The translations under genes and the position numbers were made by a program. From Acanthamoeba castellanii str. Neff (lineage: Eukaryota > Discosea > Longamoebia > Acanthamoebidae), in the NCBI RefSeq assembly GCF_000313135.1, contig NW_004457675.1, positions 88,339 to 152,338 of the forward strand: DNA of 64,000 nucleotides. The letters are read 5' to 3'. The notes below the pieces were generated by a model that worked only from the letters and a program-made list of their open reading frames with translations, was not told the origin of the DNA and made no database searches. Below, one piece after another: positions 44,407 through 54,363 of this stretch (within the stretch, counting starts at the first letter, position 1; every line of letters starts with the position of its first letter).

Positions 44407-44607
44407 GAACTTCACAGGTGTGTGCAATGTGAAGCTGATCACTGCTCCCTGGACCACCCCGCAGCTCAGCTGCAAAGACTTGGTGCCAGGGCGCCCACAA
44501 GAAATAAGTCTAATCTTGAGTGGTGAGGCACATGGGCCTCACTACCAGAGATTAAGCTGATAAGAACAGATACTACACTTGATCTTAGCCACGAAGGCCG
44601 AGAAGAT
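44407..44607 (-). ncRNA. RNU2: U2 spliceosomal snRNA
   Basis: Read on the minus strand from 44607, the RNA begins ATCTTCTCGGCCTTCGTGGC and continues TAAGATCAAGTGTAGTATCT, the near-invariant U2 5' region: stem-loop I, then the GTAGTA branch-site recognition sequence, then GTTCTTATCAGCTTAATCTC. A perfect stem-loop (GGTAGTGAGGC..GCCTCACCACTC) follows, then a U-rich ACTTATTTCTTG Sm-like site, and a terminal hairpin CTTCACA..TGTGAAG near 44410-44432. The length of about 195-200 fits U2. The 3' end is approximate. The RNA pairs with intron branch points, consistent with the many GT-AG introns here. Confidence 0.96.
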
Positions 44608-44629
44608 GCCTTCCCTCCTTCCTCCCACT

Positions 44630-44640
44630 GCTATTTATAT
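44630..44640 (-). promoter_or_regulatory. TATA-like box upstream of U2 snRNA
   Basis: The minus strand reads ATATAAATAG about 25-32 bases before the U2 5' end at 44607, the expected place for a TATA box. Whether RNA polymerase II uses it is inferred. Confidence 0.55.
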
Positions 44641-44783
44641 CCTTCTACAAGAAGGTGAAGGGCGGAAGCGAAAGGTTTGAGCTTTGTCTTTTTGTTGAAC
44701 GAATTTGTCTAAAAACCGAAAATTCCACACGTTAAATTCCAAGAGAAGAGGTGCACGTCACAGGGGGAGTCAAAGGGGGGGGG

Positions 44784-45372
44784 TCAGCAGTTGGCGCGGC
44801 AGTTGTCGCGGTCGATGATGCACTGTGACCTGTCGGCGCGGCTGCTGTCCCTGTCCAGGAAGCACTGGTCGCGGGCAGCCCGGCACGAGCCCTGTCAGTG
44901 AAGCACTCGGCTCTGACGGCGCGGCACGAGTCCCTGTCGGCGAAGCACTGGTCGCGCGCAGCCCCGCAGCTCTCCAGCTTGCCTTGAGGTCGTTGATGAT
45001 GGCGAACGCCGCTGCCAATTCGCACGACTGCACCTTCTCGGCAGGGACCTGGTGGCATATGAATGCAGGATATAGATGATATGAGGAGAAAGATATAGTC
45101 CATCTTAGATGGAGGAATGCAATGTAGAACGTACGCAGAGGCAGATCTGACCGGTTTGGCGCTCGATGGTGGGGTCGAAGATCTGGGCGGCAGACGTGAG
45201 CTGCGCAAGCGGAGTGTGGCACTTGTCTGGCCCACACCGCAGGGGCCTCACGGAGCGGAATGCTGAGTAGTTCAGCTGAAGCTGAGGGCGGGACCAACGC
45301 CACGAGGGCCAGCAGGCAAGCGCACAGCAGCCTCGTGATGGTAATGGCGGAGGGTGTTGCGAAGTGTCGCAT
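44784..45372 (-). pseudogene. secreted cysteine-repeat protein with two apparent frameshifts
   Basis: Exon 1 encodes a clear signal peptide (MRHFATPSAITITRLLCACL then LALVALVPPSASA). Further exons give LTSAAQIFDPTIERQTGQIC and VPAEKVQSCELAAAFAIIND. The rest shows a repeated motif of about 12 residues around Cys and DRD: SCGAARDQCFADRDSC, RAVRAECFTDR, then RAARDQCFLDRDSSRADR and SQCIIDRDNCRANC before a stop. The frame slips once after AIINDL and once after AECFTDR; each slip equals one missing base in a G run. Either the gene is decaying or the sequence has two base errors. No known family is recognised. Confidence 0.55.
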
Positions 45373-45555
45373 TCTGATGAGTGTAGAGTAGTGGTGTGCG
45401 GAGAGCCTTGGGCAGACGTCCGCGGAGAGCCTTGGGCAGCCACCTTAAGGAGAATAGGACATTACCCAATACGACAGCCCTCTTTCTTCTTCCATGTAGC
45501 AGGCAAACTGGTTTGTTCTCAAGAAGGTACGCCACCACGAACAAGTTTGATGGCA

Positions 45556-47794
45556 TCAGTCGGAATCTGAGTCGGAGCGACCACCGCCAGACTTCCTCCG
45601 CGAGGAGGAAGAAGAAGACGATGAACGTCTTCGCTTCCTGCTTTCGGCGTCGTCGTCAGACCCCCGGCCACCACCGCCCATCTCCCAGTCATCGATGTTG
45701 ACGTCACTGCCTTCGCCGTCGCTGTCGTCGTCGATGAAGTCGTCGAGGTTCTCCTTCGACCGCCGGTCCCTGCCACCACCGCCACCGCCGCCCGACCTCC
45801 GCTTGACGACCGTGGTCGCCTCGCGATTCCTCTTCCGCACGGGATCGCTCGACGAGTGCTTGGCGTCCAGGATTCTCTTTTCGTCCACATCGGAGCCGTC
45901 TGAGAGCACAACGCATTAGCGCGTGCGGTGTGTGCGGTGGTGTGTGCGGTGGTGTGTGGTACCGTCATCGAACTCGCCTTCCTCGAGCATGTTGGATGTG
46001 AGACCGTAGGACTTGTTCATCTCCTTCTTCCTCTGGTTCTGTTTGATACGCTCTTGTTCCAACTGCACGAGGAGTGTCAAGCAACATCAGAGCCCCAGGT
46101 GTTCGTGCTGCTCGTGCTGCTCGTGCGTGTGCACGCGCGTGTCGTGTCGTGTGCGGTGCGTGCCGTTGTGGGCACAGCGAACATACCGCTTCTTTGTTAC
46201 GCTTTTCGATCTCGGGGTCCACCGTCGAGATGGAGACGAGCTTCACCTTACGCGCCTTCTGCTGGCTTTGCTTCACCAAGTGCATGGTCAGCTCTGCGCA
46301 TACGACAAAGCAGCACCGGAGCCGTGTGTCAGCACACGTGTGCGGGAGGGCTCAAGCTCAAGCTCCCCACCCGAAGGGGGGGGAGGGAAGAGGGCGATGC
46401 GAACTCTGATGCGATTTGGAGTGGAGCGTGGAGGGCGTGAAGAAGAGCTTGTTGTCCAGACGACCGTGGGCCTTGATCGAGCCCTTCTGCTTCGCGAAGA
46501 TGTGATAGTTCTCCTTGGTGATGTTCTGCATGTCCACATCCAAGACCTTACCTCACAACACAACACAGCACAACATATGCAACGTGAGCACCTTCTTGAC
46601 GAGCGCGAGAGCTTGTTTGTGGTCCACACATAAGTGGAAAGTGGTGAGGCATGGGCTGGTGTCGGCCGGTACCTCTTCGTTACCACCGAGGAACAGCTGC
46701 ACCGTGCCGTTGGACCATCGCACGAAGCGGGCATTACTCTCCCGCTTCTACACGAGACGTGAGAAGACGAGGCTTTGTTTAGAGAGGAAAGAGGAGGTGT
46801 GTGTGTGGTGCGGTGTGTGTGTGTGTGTGGTGTTCGCAGGTACCTGCTGGCCGTACTTGTCGGTGGTGTATCTCCACCGCATGATGGTCTCCGGCGGCAA
46901 GGGCTTCATCTTTTGCCCTGTAGAGCAGCACCAAGTCAGAAAGACGCGGGGCCAGCCGACATGGTGGTCACGTGACGCAGGCGCGGCAGGCAGGCAGGCA
47001 GGCAGGTGGTACCCTCCGGCCCCTCGACGAGCTCGTCTTCATCGGCAGCTTCGAAGGTGTCGCGATCGAAAGGCCGCTGGTCCAACCCCAGGATGTTGGG
47101 CAGCTTGACGTAGAAGAGCTGATGACACGCACCACCGGTGGCGAAGGTCAAGCCTCAGCGCAAGCAGCACTACGAGAAAGAGTGGGGGTCACGCCGGCAC
47201 CTTGGCGCCAGCCGGCGGGCGAGGAAGGCGCGTGTTTTCGATGTACTGCTCTTCGTTGCGCCCCTCTTCGGCCCTACATCAACGCGAATGGTTAAGAATT
47301 GAAAATAAATGAATAAATGAATGATCAGAATGCGTGTAGGGAAACCTGGAGCGCTGAGAATCGCTGCGGCGGTAGCGATCTTCCTCTTCGCTCTCGGCAT
47401 CGAGATCGTCATCCCTTCCGCTGTAGCGTTGTGTTGCTGTTTCTTCTTCAGCATCTTCCTGTGCCACTTCCTCATCTTCATCGTCTGATCCAAAGAGGTC
47501 CTTGAAGTTGGCAGCAGCCGCGGCCGTAGCCGTTTCATTATCATCTTTTACACGCGTCCCTTCAGCAGCCTCTTCGCCGTCTGAGGGCAAATCAGCGATG
47601 AGCGGAGCCCCAGCGTTAGAGGTCTCATCCTCCTCCTCCTCATTGAGAATGTCGAGCTCATCGTTATCCTCATCGCCGCCTGATTTATCGCCTGCCGCTG
47701 TGCCAAGGTCACCTAGCCCGAGGTCGTCGTCGCTATCGTCATCAGACCCCCCAAAGAGGAGCTCTTGCATTCGTTTGCCTTCCTCGCCCTCCAT
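45556..47794 (-). CDS. LEO1: LEO1, Paf1 transcription elongation complex subunit
   Basis: The first exon starts MEGEEGKRMQELLFGGSDDD and is very acidic. The Leo1 domain follows over short exons: KVYFVKLPNIL-like VKLPNILGLDQRPFDRDTFE, MKPLPPETIMRWRYTTDKYG, ESNARFVRWSNGTVQLFLGN, NITKENYHIFAKQKGSIKAH, KLFFTPSTLHSKSHQ, ELTMHLVKQSQQKARKVKLV, DPEIEKRNKEA, and NKSYGLTSNMLEEGEFDD. The C-terminus is a basic then Ser/Asp-rich tail ending GRSDSDSD. Domain order and the VRWSNG and PFDRDTFE blocks match Leo1 well. Leo1 with Paf1, Ctr9, Cdc73 and Rtf1 travels with RNA polymerase II and promotes H2B ubiquitination and H3K4/K36 methylation. Confidence 0.92.
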
Positions 47795-47995
47795 TTTGTC
47801 GCCACGGCACGATGATTTTAATGCTCCACGGGCCTAATTCTTGTGGCGTAAAGGAAAGAAAGAATTTTCTTTTCTCAAATATTTCTTGATAACACGTGGC
47901 GGCGTGTCACTGGTGTGGTGACGTCACCCCCTCTTCCGCCAGAACAACAAGAAGCGGCATCAGATAAACACATCAACAAGATAAGAAGAAAAGCA

Positions 47996-49229
47996 ATGGT
48001 TCGTCTGGTGGTGAAGAATGCGGGACAGCCGGATTTCCCTCTCGAACTGTCGGACTCGGGGACTGTGGGTGATCTCAAGGACGAGCTGCAGAGAAGCTAT
48101 CCTAGCCACCCCACCCCCGCGCAGCAGAAGCTCATCTTCGCCGGTCGCCTCCTCAATGATGGATCTCAAATCATCTCGCACCTCATCACTGCCAGCAAGG
48201 TACACTGCCTCTCTTTATTAGGCGGATTGATGGTTAAATTGACATTTTCCTGCGCAGTATGACATTAAGACACCCCAGGCAGTACATCTTGTTCTTCCTC
48301 CTCCCTCTCTCCACTCTTCTTCATCGGGCCTCCCCACTTCCCCGGCAGTGAACAGAATCCACGCACAGACTGTACGCCCCCCCCTCAACATCATCTTGCC
48401 ATATCTACCAATCTGCCATCTTACCAGCTTTGCATCGCATCTCAGGACATTCGAAGGTCAGCCCCAGCTGCTCAGCAGCACGCTCCTCAGCAGCTGCCTC
48501 CCTACGCGCAACCGCACCCGAGATTCGTGCCGGGCAATGGCGTAGCGCCGCCAGCAGCCTTTGTCAGGCCACAGTTCGTGCCCGCGGCTGCTCCCCCGCA
48601 GGTCGCGCCCGCCGCAGCACCCCGCCCGCCCGCCGGCCCAGGTATACTGGGTCGCCAGAACTGGGCGCTGCTGGTGAAGCTGGTCGTCATCATCTACATC
48701 CTCTCTCAAGGCGGTGACTCGCTGCGTCTGTCGATCCTCTCCTTCGGCGCCTTCCTCGTATATTTGTACGTCGTCATCTCTCTCTCAGCTTCCGTCACGT
48801 GCGGCCAACGACGTGTGCGCCTTTACTTACAGTCGCGTCGTGTGGCCGGCCTCCTGGAACAGGTATCAAATGGGCCTCTTCCCGCGACTCAACCGCCGCG
48901 CCGCAGCTGCTGCCCCGGTCGCGCAGCAGGCCCCTCCGGCTGCTGTCCCAGAGCGAGCTCCGGCCGCAGAGGCCGAGGGCGACGCCCCCGCGCCTCGTGA
49001 GGCCGATGAACCCGCCGCGGCCCCCGCTGCGGCTGCGGCCACCACTGGCAGTGAAGCCCAGGCGCGACAGCCGGCGCAGGGCGGGCTGTGGCGGGAGATG
49101 GAGAACCTCTTCCTGCCGTTCGTCTACTCGCTCATCCCGACCTGGCAGCCCGCGGCCATGGCCCAGCCCGTCCCTTTGCCCGTGGGTCAGCCGCCGCAGG
49201 TGCACCACAACCACCCGCACCACGACTAA
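47996..49229 (+). CDS. HERP-like ubiquitin-domain membrane protein (ERAD)
   Basis: The N-terminus is a ubiquitin-like domain: MVRLVVKNAGQPDFPLELSD, TVGDLKDELQRSYP and QQKLIFAGRLLNDGSQI. A Pro/Ala-rich linker (FVPGNGVAPPAAFVRPQF) leads to a membrane hairpin LVKLVVIIYILSQGGDSLRL and SILSFGAFLVYLYQ. After an intron, RYQMGLFPRLNRRAAAAAP leads to an Ala/Pro-rich region and WREMENLFLPFVYSLIPTW, the block found in HERPUD proteins, then a His-rich end. HERP proteins sit in the ER membrane and recruit Hrd1 and ubiquilin during ER-associated degradation. The start is the first ATG of the UBL frame. A plant or fungal-type UBL membrane protein is a less likely alternative. Confidence 0.75.
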
Positions 49230-49244
49230 GAAGCGGCCGAGGAT

Positions 49245-49276
49245 GCGAACGCCCGAAGCTTCGGGCGGGCGTTCGC
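49245..49276. repeat. GC-rich inverted repeat just after the HERP-like stop
   Basis: GCGAACGCCC and GGGCGTTCGC pair around GAAGCTTCGGGC, forming a strong hairpin 16 bases beyond the stop codon. In RNA it would fold stably; its role is unknown. Confidence 0.7.
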
Positions 49277-50096
49277 TCTGCCAATACGTATGTGACATAG
49301 ACCTCTCTCCCACTCTCTTCTGTAAACAACCACCACTCTCCACCTTCACTGCCAAGAAATCAATGAAGATAAACCACCTACTTGTGCTCCTTCTTGTGGT
49401 ATGCTGAAACGCACCTCACCGTGAGTTCGTTGTATGTCCGTGCTAACAAGACGGGGTCTTGAAAAGCTGCTGTTGGTCCTCTGCTACTCCTGTACATCCA
49501 CACACCCACACCCTCTTGCTCGCTCTTGGTCACTGCAGGCCACAGCACGCGCACAGGCACCAGTCCCAGTCGCACCACTCGTGCCACGGCCTGCTTAGGC
49601 CCGACGTGTCGGGGCCATGTTGTGCCGTCAAATTACCGTTTTGTGTGTGTGTGGTGGGGTGGAGTATGTACGTGCAAAGGAAGCCCGTCAGCATGTCGCC
49701 CAGGCGCCATGAGCTCCACCAGCAAGCGGCACAGGCGCACATGTACTCGGCATCCCCTGTTGAAAGAAAGGGAAGGCACCGTTCATCCTGGCCCGTTGCG
49801 TTTGCCCCGGGGGGGGGTTGGCACCATCGTCGTCCGCGACCTGGATGTAGGCCCGGTGGCACACGTGGTAGGGACAAGGCTCACACTCGGCCACCGAGAT
49901 GTGGTCCTGATACTTCATGTACCCATGGTGTGCCATGCTTGTGTGGGCGGTACAGATAAATAGGTAAATAAATCACAAGAAGAGTGGATTTTGTGATTGG
50001 CTGTCGTTTGTGTCGACATATTACACTGGCTCCGGTACATTCCTTGGTCGCGGTATGGCAACTTGAAGCTGGCTCAAGCTCTTTGTCGGCCAGCCA
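49277..50096. other. gene-poor stretch with unassigned minus-strand peptide
   Basis: On the minus strand, 49688-49936 reads MKYQDHISVAECEPCPYHVC and HRAYIQVADDDG; after a possible intron it continues GDAEYMCACAACWW. The spacing of cysteines suggests a small metal-binding protein or a relic of one, but no full gene can be built and I do not recognise a family. The rest of the stretch holds nothing I can name. Confidence 0.3.
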
Positions 50097-50924
50097 CTAG
50101 AACTCGAACATGTGGGTGTAGGGTCCGTCGCTCTCAGTGCTCAGGGCCTGGCGGTTCCCTGCGTTGGCCACGAGAAAGGCCAAATAGTGTGTTGGTACCG
50201 GTACATGTCGCTATTCGTGTACGATTGTTTGGGGGTTGTGGGGCACGGACCATACACTCCAGCCTTGATGGTGATGACCTTACCAGCAGCCACGGCTTCC
50301 TCGTTCAAGATGGTGATGAATGCCGTGTAGAGGTCAAGGCCCTTCTCCTTCGCAACCTGGGCATGATACCTGGAGCGATGGCCAAGAGAGCCTTGAGCAA
50401 GCCATCATCTGCGTGGGCGTAGGCTAGGGTCAACGGTACTGGGGCGTGTTGCCCTTGAGCTTGCCCGAGAGGGATGCCTGCGGCACCACCAACACGTCGC
50501 CGCCCATGTCGAGCACAGACGCTGGGCGCCCCTCGGCGTTGGTGTCTATCTTGGCCATCAGCAGCGACTTAGCTGTGTGGGTAGTGTGGCCGATCAGCCA
50601 ATCCACTCACTCACTCTTCTCACCACAAAAGAGGCCGCTACGCTGTCCGTACCCGCGCGTCGGAGGTCGAGCGGCGGCGTTCCGGCTGTGGTGCGCACGA
50701 AGCACACCAGGTAGACGAGCCCACGATCCACTTCAGCCCACCCGTCCTTCTCTTCCTGGGTGTACATTTCTTATAAATAAATAAATTATATGTATATAAA
50801 TATAAATATCAATATAAATAAATAGCACATCTATGTTGAGGGGTACGGAGAGCATGAGCCTGGCTCGCCGAATCCGCTGCACCACCACGCGCAGGCTCGC
50901 CCCCTCGTGCAAGCCGTCCTCCAT
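50097..50924 (-). CDS. DTD2: DTD2/ATD-type D-aminoacyl-tRNA deacylase
   Basis: Five exons join cleanly on the minus strand: MEDGLHEGASLRVVVQRIRR, then WAEVDRGLVYLVCFVRTT, then PASVLDMGGDVLVVPQASLS with GKLKGNTPQ, then YHAQVAKEKGLDLYTAFITI, and last GNRQALSTESDGPYTHMFEF. The blocks LVYLVCF, PQASLSGKLKGN, VYGNRQAL and SDGPYTHMFEF match human DTD2 (also called ATD) closely, and differ from bacterial/eukaryotic DTD1, which has SQFTL. The family removes wrongly attached amino acids from tRNA; ATD is known for clearing L-alanine from tRNA-Thr. The Gly-Pro of DGPYTH is the active-site motif. Joins GVY/GNRQ and TPQ/YHAQ restore conserved sequence, so the gene looks intact. Confidence 0.88.
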
Positions 50925-51036
50925 CGATCTTGATTTAATTTACAAATGCATTAAAAAAACAACACAAAAAACAAAGAGAAAATAGAAAATAGAAAGGAAC
51001 TACAACGAGATTGGACAAGAAGCACGCGAGCAAGGG

Positions 51037-52460
51037 ATGATGAGTGGAGTACAGGACACGGCCCAGGAAGGAGGAAAGGAACATTTGGCGTTCATCGCCC
51101 TCCCCACCAACTATGAACAGAATACGGAGGTCAACTCGGGACAGATTGCCTCCGCTGACCCCTTCCAATCCAATGATGGTTCCTTCTCCTTCTTCAACAC
51201 AAATCCTTCTCCCCAATCTATCAATTTTTCTTTCATCCCAATCAACATGTTGTCAATTCGCCAACCTTGTGTGTGTGGGCTGCTCAATCTCTTTGCAGGT
51301 TCGTCTGCATTCGGCGCGAAGCAGTTCCTGAACTCAAAGGGCCTGGGCTGGTTGCTCGAGCACGAGGAAACAGATGAGGACCCCGACTCCCAACTCCCCT
51401 CCTGTACTCCTTCCTCTCTTTCATGGCACGCACTGCGTCGCGTGGTGACCGCCCACACACTCGGTTTCCTTCGTTCCTCTCACTCGCGCTCGCGCACCGC
51501 ACACGCACACGCACGACCGCACACGCACTGTCATCAGGGAGGAGCTGGACATCAACCCGGCCGAGATTCTGTACAAGGTCAGATGCGTGCTTCTGCCCTT
51601 CAAGTTCGACCGCTCCGTACGCCTCGCCCTTCCGCCGCACACACACACACACACACCACACACACACCGTCACGTCGCGTCGGTGCCGTCCCTCGCTCCT
51701 GGGTTTGCCTTAATCCTTGGATGTTCGCGTTTCCCCTTCAATCAGGTCCTCCTGTCCAACCCCGACTTCTGGGGTCCGATGGCCGTCGTCCTCACATACT
51801 CGCTGCTCATCATCTGGGGGCAGCTCAGAGGTACCAAGCATCTGCCTGATAAGCGAGAGCGAGCGTGCGTGTAGTGCATTGAGTCGCGGCTGATCTTCAT
51901 CTCTTCTCTCACACTTTTCTTTGATCCACGACCAGTCGTGTCGTGGATTCTCACGATGTGGATGCTGGGCTCATTCCTCATCTTCGCTCTCGGCCGCGTG
52001 CTCGGAGCCGAGATCACATTCTCTCAAGGTTTGTCCCTCTCTCTCTCTCTCTCTCTTTGCACTACGCTGGCGTGTTGGGAGTGTTCGTGGGTTGGGCATC
52101 CGACCAACTCTCGCTCTCTTCCAGTCCTGGGCGTCATCGGCTACTCGGTGCTGCCCCTCAACTTGGCCGTACTCATCATCTCGATCATTCCCGAGATCGC
52201 CTTCTCCATCATCGTCAGGGTACGCCAGCTGCACTCGCCAAGAGCCCTCCGCCTCGCTGTAGTGACTCAACTACCATCAACCATCACCAACCACCTATTA
52301 TGCACCCACACAGGTGTTGTGCACGTTCTGGGCGGCGTTCAGCGCAGGAACGCTGCTGGCCCAGTTCCCCCAGGAGAAGATGCGCGACAAGCAGATCATG
52401 CTCTCCTACCCCATCCTTCTCCTCTTCATCTACTTCATTTCTCTTTGCTCGGGCGTGTGA
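51037..52460 (+). CDS. YIPF4: YIPF4-like Yip1-domain membrane protein
   Basis: The conserved part begins KGLGWLLEHEETDEDP, then EELDINPAEILYKVRCVLLP, NPDFWGPMAVVLTYSLLIIW, VVSWILTMWMLGSFLIFALG, VLGVIGYSVLPLNLAVLIIS, VLCTFWAAFSAGTLLAQFPQ and IMLSYPILLLFIYFISLCSG ending V. These are the five membrane helices and DFWGP and LGVIGYS blocks of YIPF4/YIPF3-type Yip1 proteins, which sit in the early Golgi and bind Rab GTPases. Introns separate each block and three carry CA or CT repeats. The N-terminal start at 51037 is uncertain because an intron may precede the GSSAFGAKQFLNSKG exon. Confidence 0.88.
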
Positions 52461-52592
52461 GCCCTTGCCTCCGCACTATCGCGTCAAGCAACATAAACTG
52501 TTCACAACTCAAGCCGTGCAAGATGAAGGGGGGGGGGCAAGAGCTGAATTCCTGAGTCAGAAGAAGAGTGGGACTGTATTGTAGGGGCAAGT

Positions 52593-53286
52593 TTAAGCAG
52601 TGAGGATGACCTGACCGCCGACAGCCTTGATCTTCTCCTCGGCCCTCCTGCTGATGAACTTGGTCTTGACAATGAGGGGCTGCTTGGACTGGAGACGGCC
52701 GGAGCCGAGCACCTTGAAGAAACCAGCCTTGACGACGTCGATGACCACGGCCTTACCGTCGGTCCTGTTCTCGTAAGCCTTCCTGTGCTGCTCGGTCACG
52801 AGGGTCCACAGGCGGTCGAGGTTGATGGCGGGGCAGAAGTCGGGGTTCCTCTTGTAGTGGAAGTGCCTCATACCGACCTTACCGAAGTAGCCAGGGTGGC
52901 TGAATTGAGGAAGGAACAGCGGTTAGTTTCTAATAATGGTTGCAAATGCATCAGAAGTCGGGTGGAGAATGAGCAACGGGGATGATCGTACTATTTGTCG
53001 AAGTTGATCCTGTGGTGGTGCTGACCACCAGCGTTACCACGACCACCAGGATGCTTCCTGTGCTTGCCAACACGACCGTGACCGGCGGAGACGTGTCCCC
53101 TCTTCTTTCTGTTCTTGCTCAGGCTGGAGGGCTGTGGTGGTGGGGCGAAGAAGATGGGATGAGCGAATTTGATCGTAAATGGGCGTCACATTTGTCGATC
53201 TAGAAAGTGACGGCAGCACGAAGAACAGATTCTGCCCACAGATCTTCACCACGCCCCCAACGAAGCAGGAAGAAGGGGCATACCAT
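52593..53286 (-). CDS. RPL27A: 60S ribosomal protein L27a (uL15)
   Basis: Exon 3 gives [20 protein letters not shown] and NLDRLWTLV ending [11 protein letters not shown]; exon 2 gives [40 protein letters not shown] and NFDK. This is uL15 with its typical Gly/His-rich N-terminus. The initiator ATG stands alone at the end of exon 1 (53284-53286), directly followed by a GTATGC donor, and the acceptor lies before PSSLSK. Ribosomal protein genes often split right after the ATG. The length of about 148 residues is that of the family. uL15 sits in the large subunit near the exit of the peptide tunnel and is essential. Confidence 0.95.
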
Positions 53287-53773
53287 TGTGGATACAACGA
53301 CGATAAAGGGGAGAGAGAAGAAGAAAAGAGAGAGCAAAGGTTTGCTTGCCGGCAATATCCCCAGACATGTAATTTTATCCATGAAAAAACCTGGCACAAA
53401 ACTCCGTAATAATATATTTTTATTATTTTATGGCCACAAGATGAAGGATCGCTCTTTGGATGCCATGAATGGTGTTGGCTGGTGAGATGCTAACGGTGGA
53501 CGTCCGGGCTACGGTCATGATCGAAATGCTGGTTGCACTCCAGAGAGTGCAACTGGCCAAAGAAATGGCGCAATAAGTGTTTTCTTTTTACAACGCCACT
53601 TTTATGATGTTTAGACTGCCAACGTTGCAAGTGGCGAAGGGGACGAGATTGAATTGGATAGTATGTTGTAGTTGTTTTTTATTGTTTTTACTGTACGAGG
53701 GTATAACTTAGGGGAGAACTCTTCTCTCCCGAACGGATGTGTACAAGGGGAGGCTGTCGCGGTTTCGATTCGC
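53287..53773. other. spacer upstream of RPL27A and downstream of H4
   Basis: Contains the RPL27A promoter on the minus strand and the 3' end of the histone gene. Apart from the hairpin at 53712 no feature is seen. Near 53400 an AT-rich patch occurs. Confidence 0.4.
53712..53730 (-). terminator. hairpin 3' of histone H4, possible histone mRNA stem-loop
   Basis: On the minus strand GGGAGA, a seven-base loop and TCTCCC form a six-pair hairpin about 44 bases after the H4 stop. Position and stem length fit a histone 3' stem-loop, but the sequence is not the metazoan consensus and the loop is longer than four. Confidence 0.35.
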
Positions 53774-54259
<486 letters not shown>

Positions 54260-54363
54260 TTAACGAACCGTTGTGTTTTCCGAAAATTTGGAATTGTTTA
54301 GAACTGCAACGAAGAATTTCGTTTGGCGGAGCGGTTTGGGACGATAAGGCGACCTGTCCGTGG

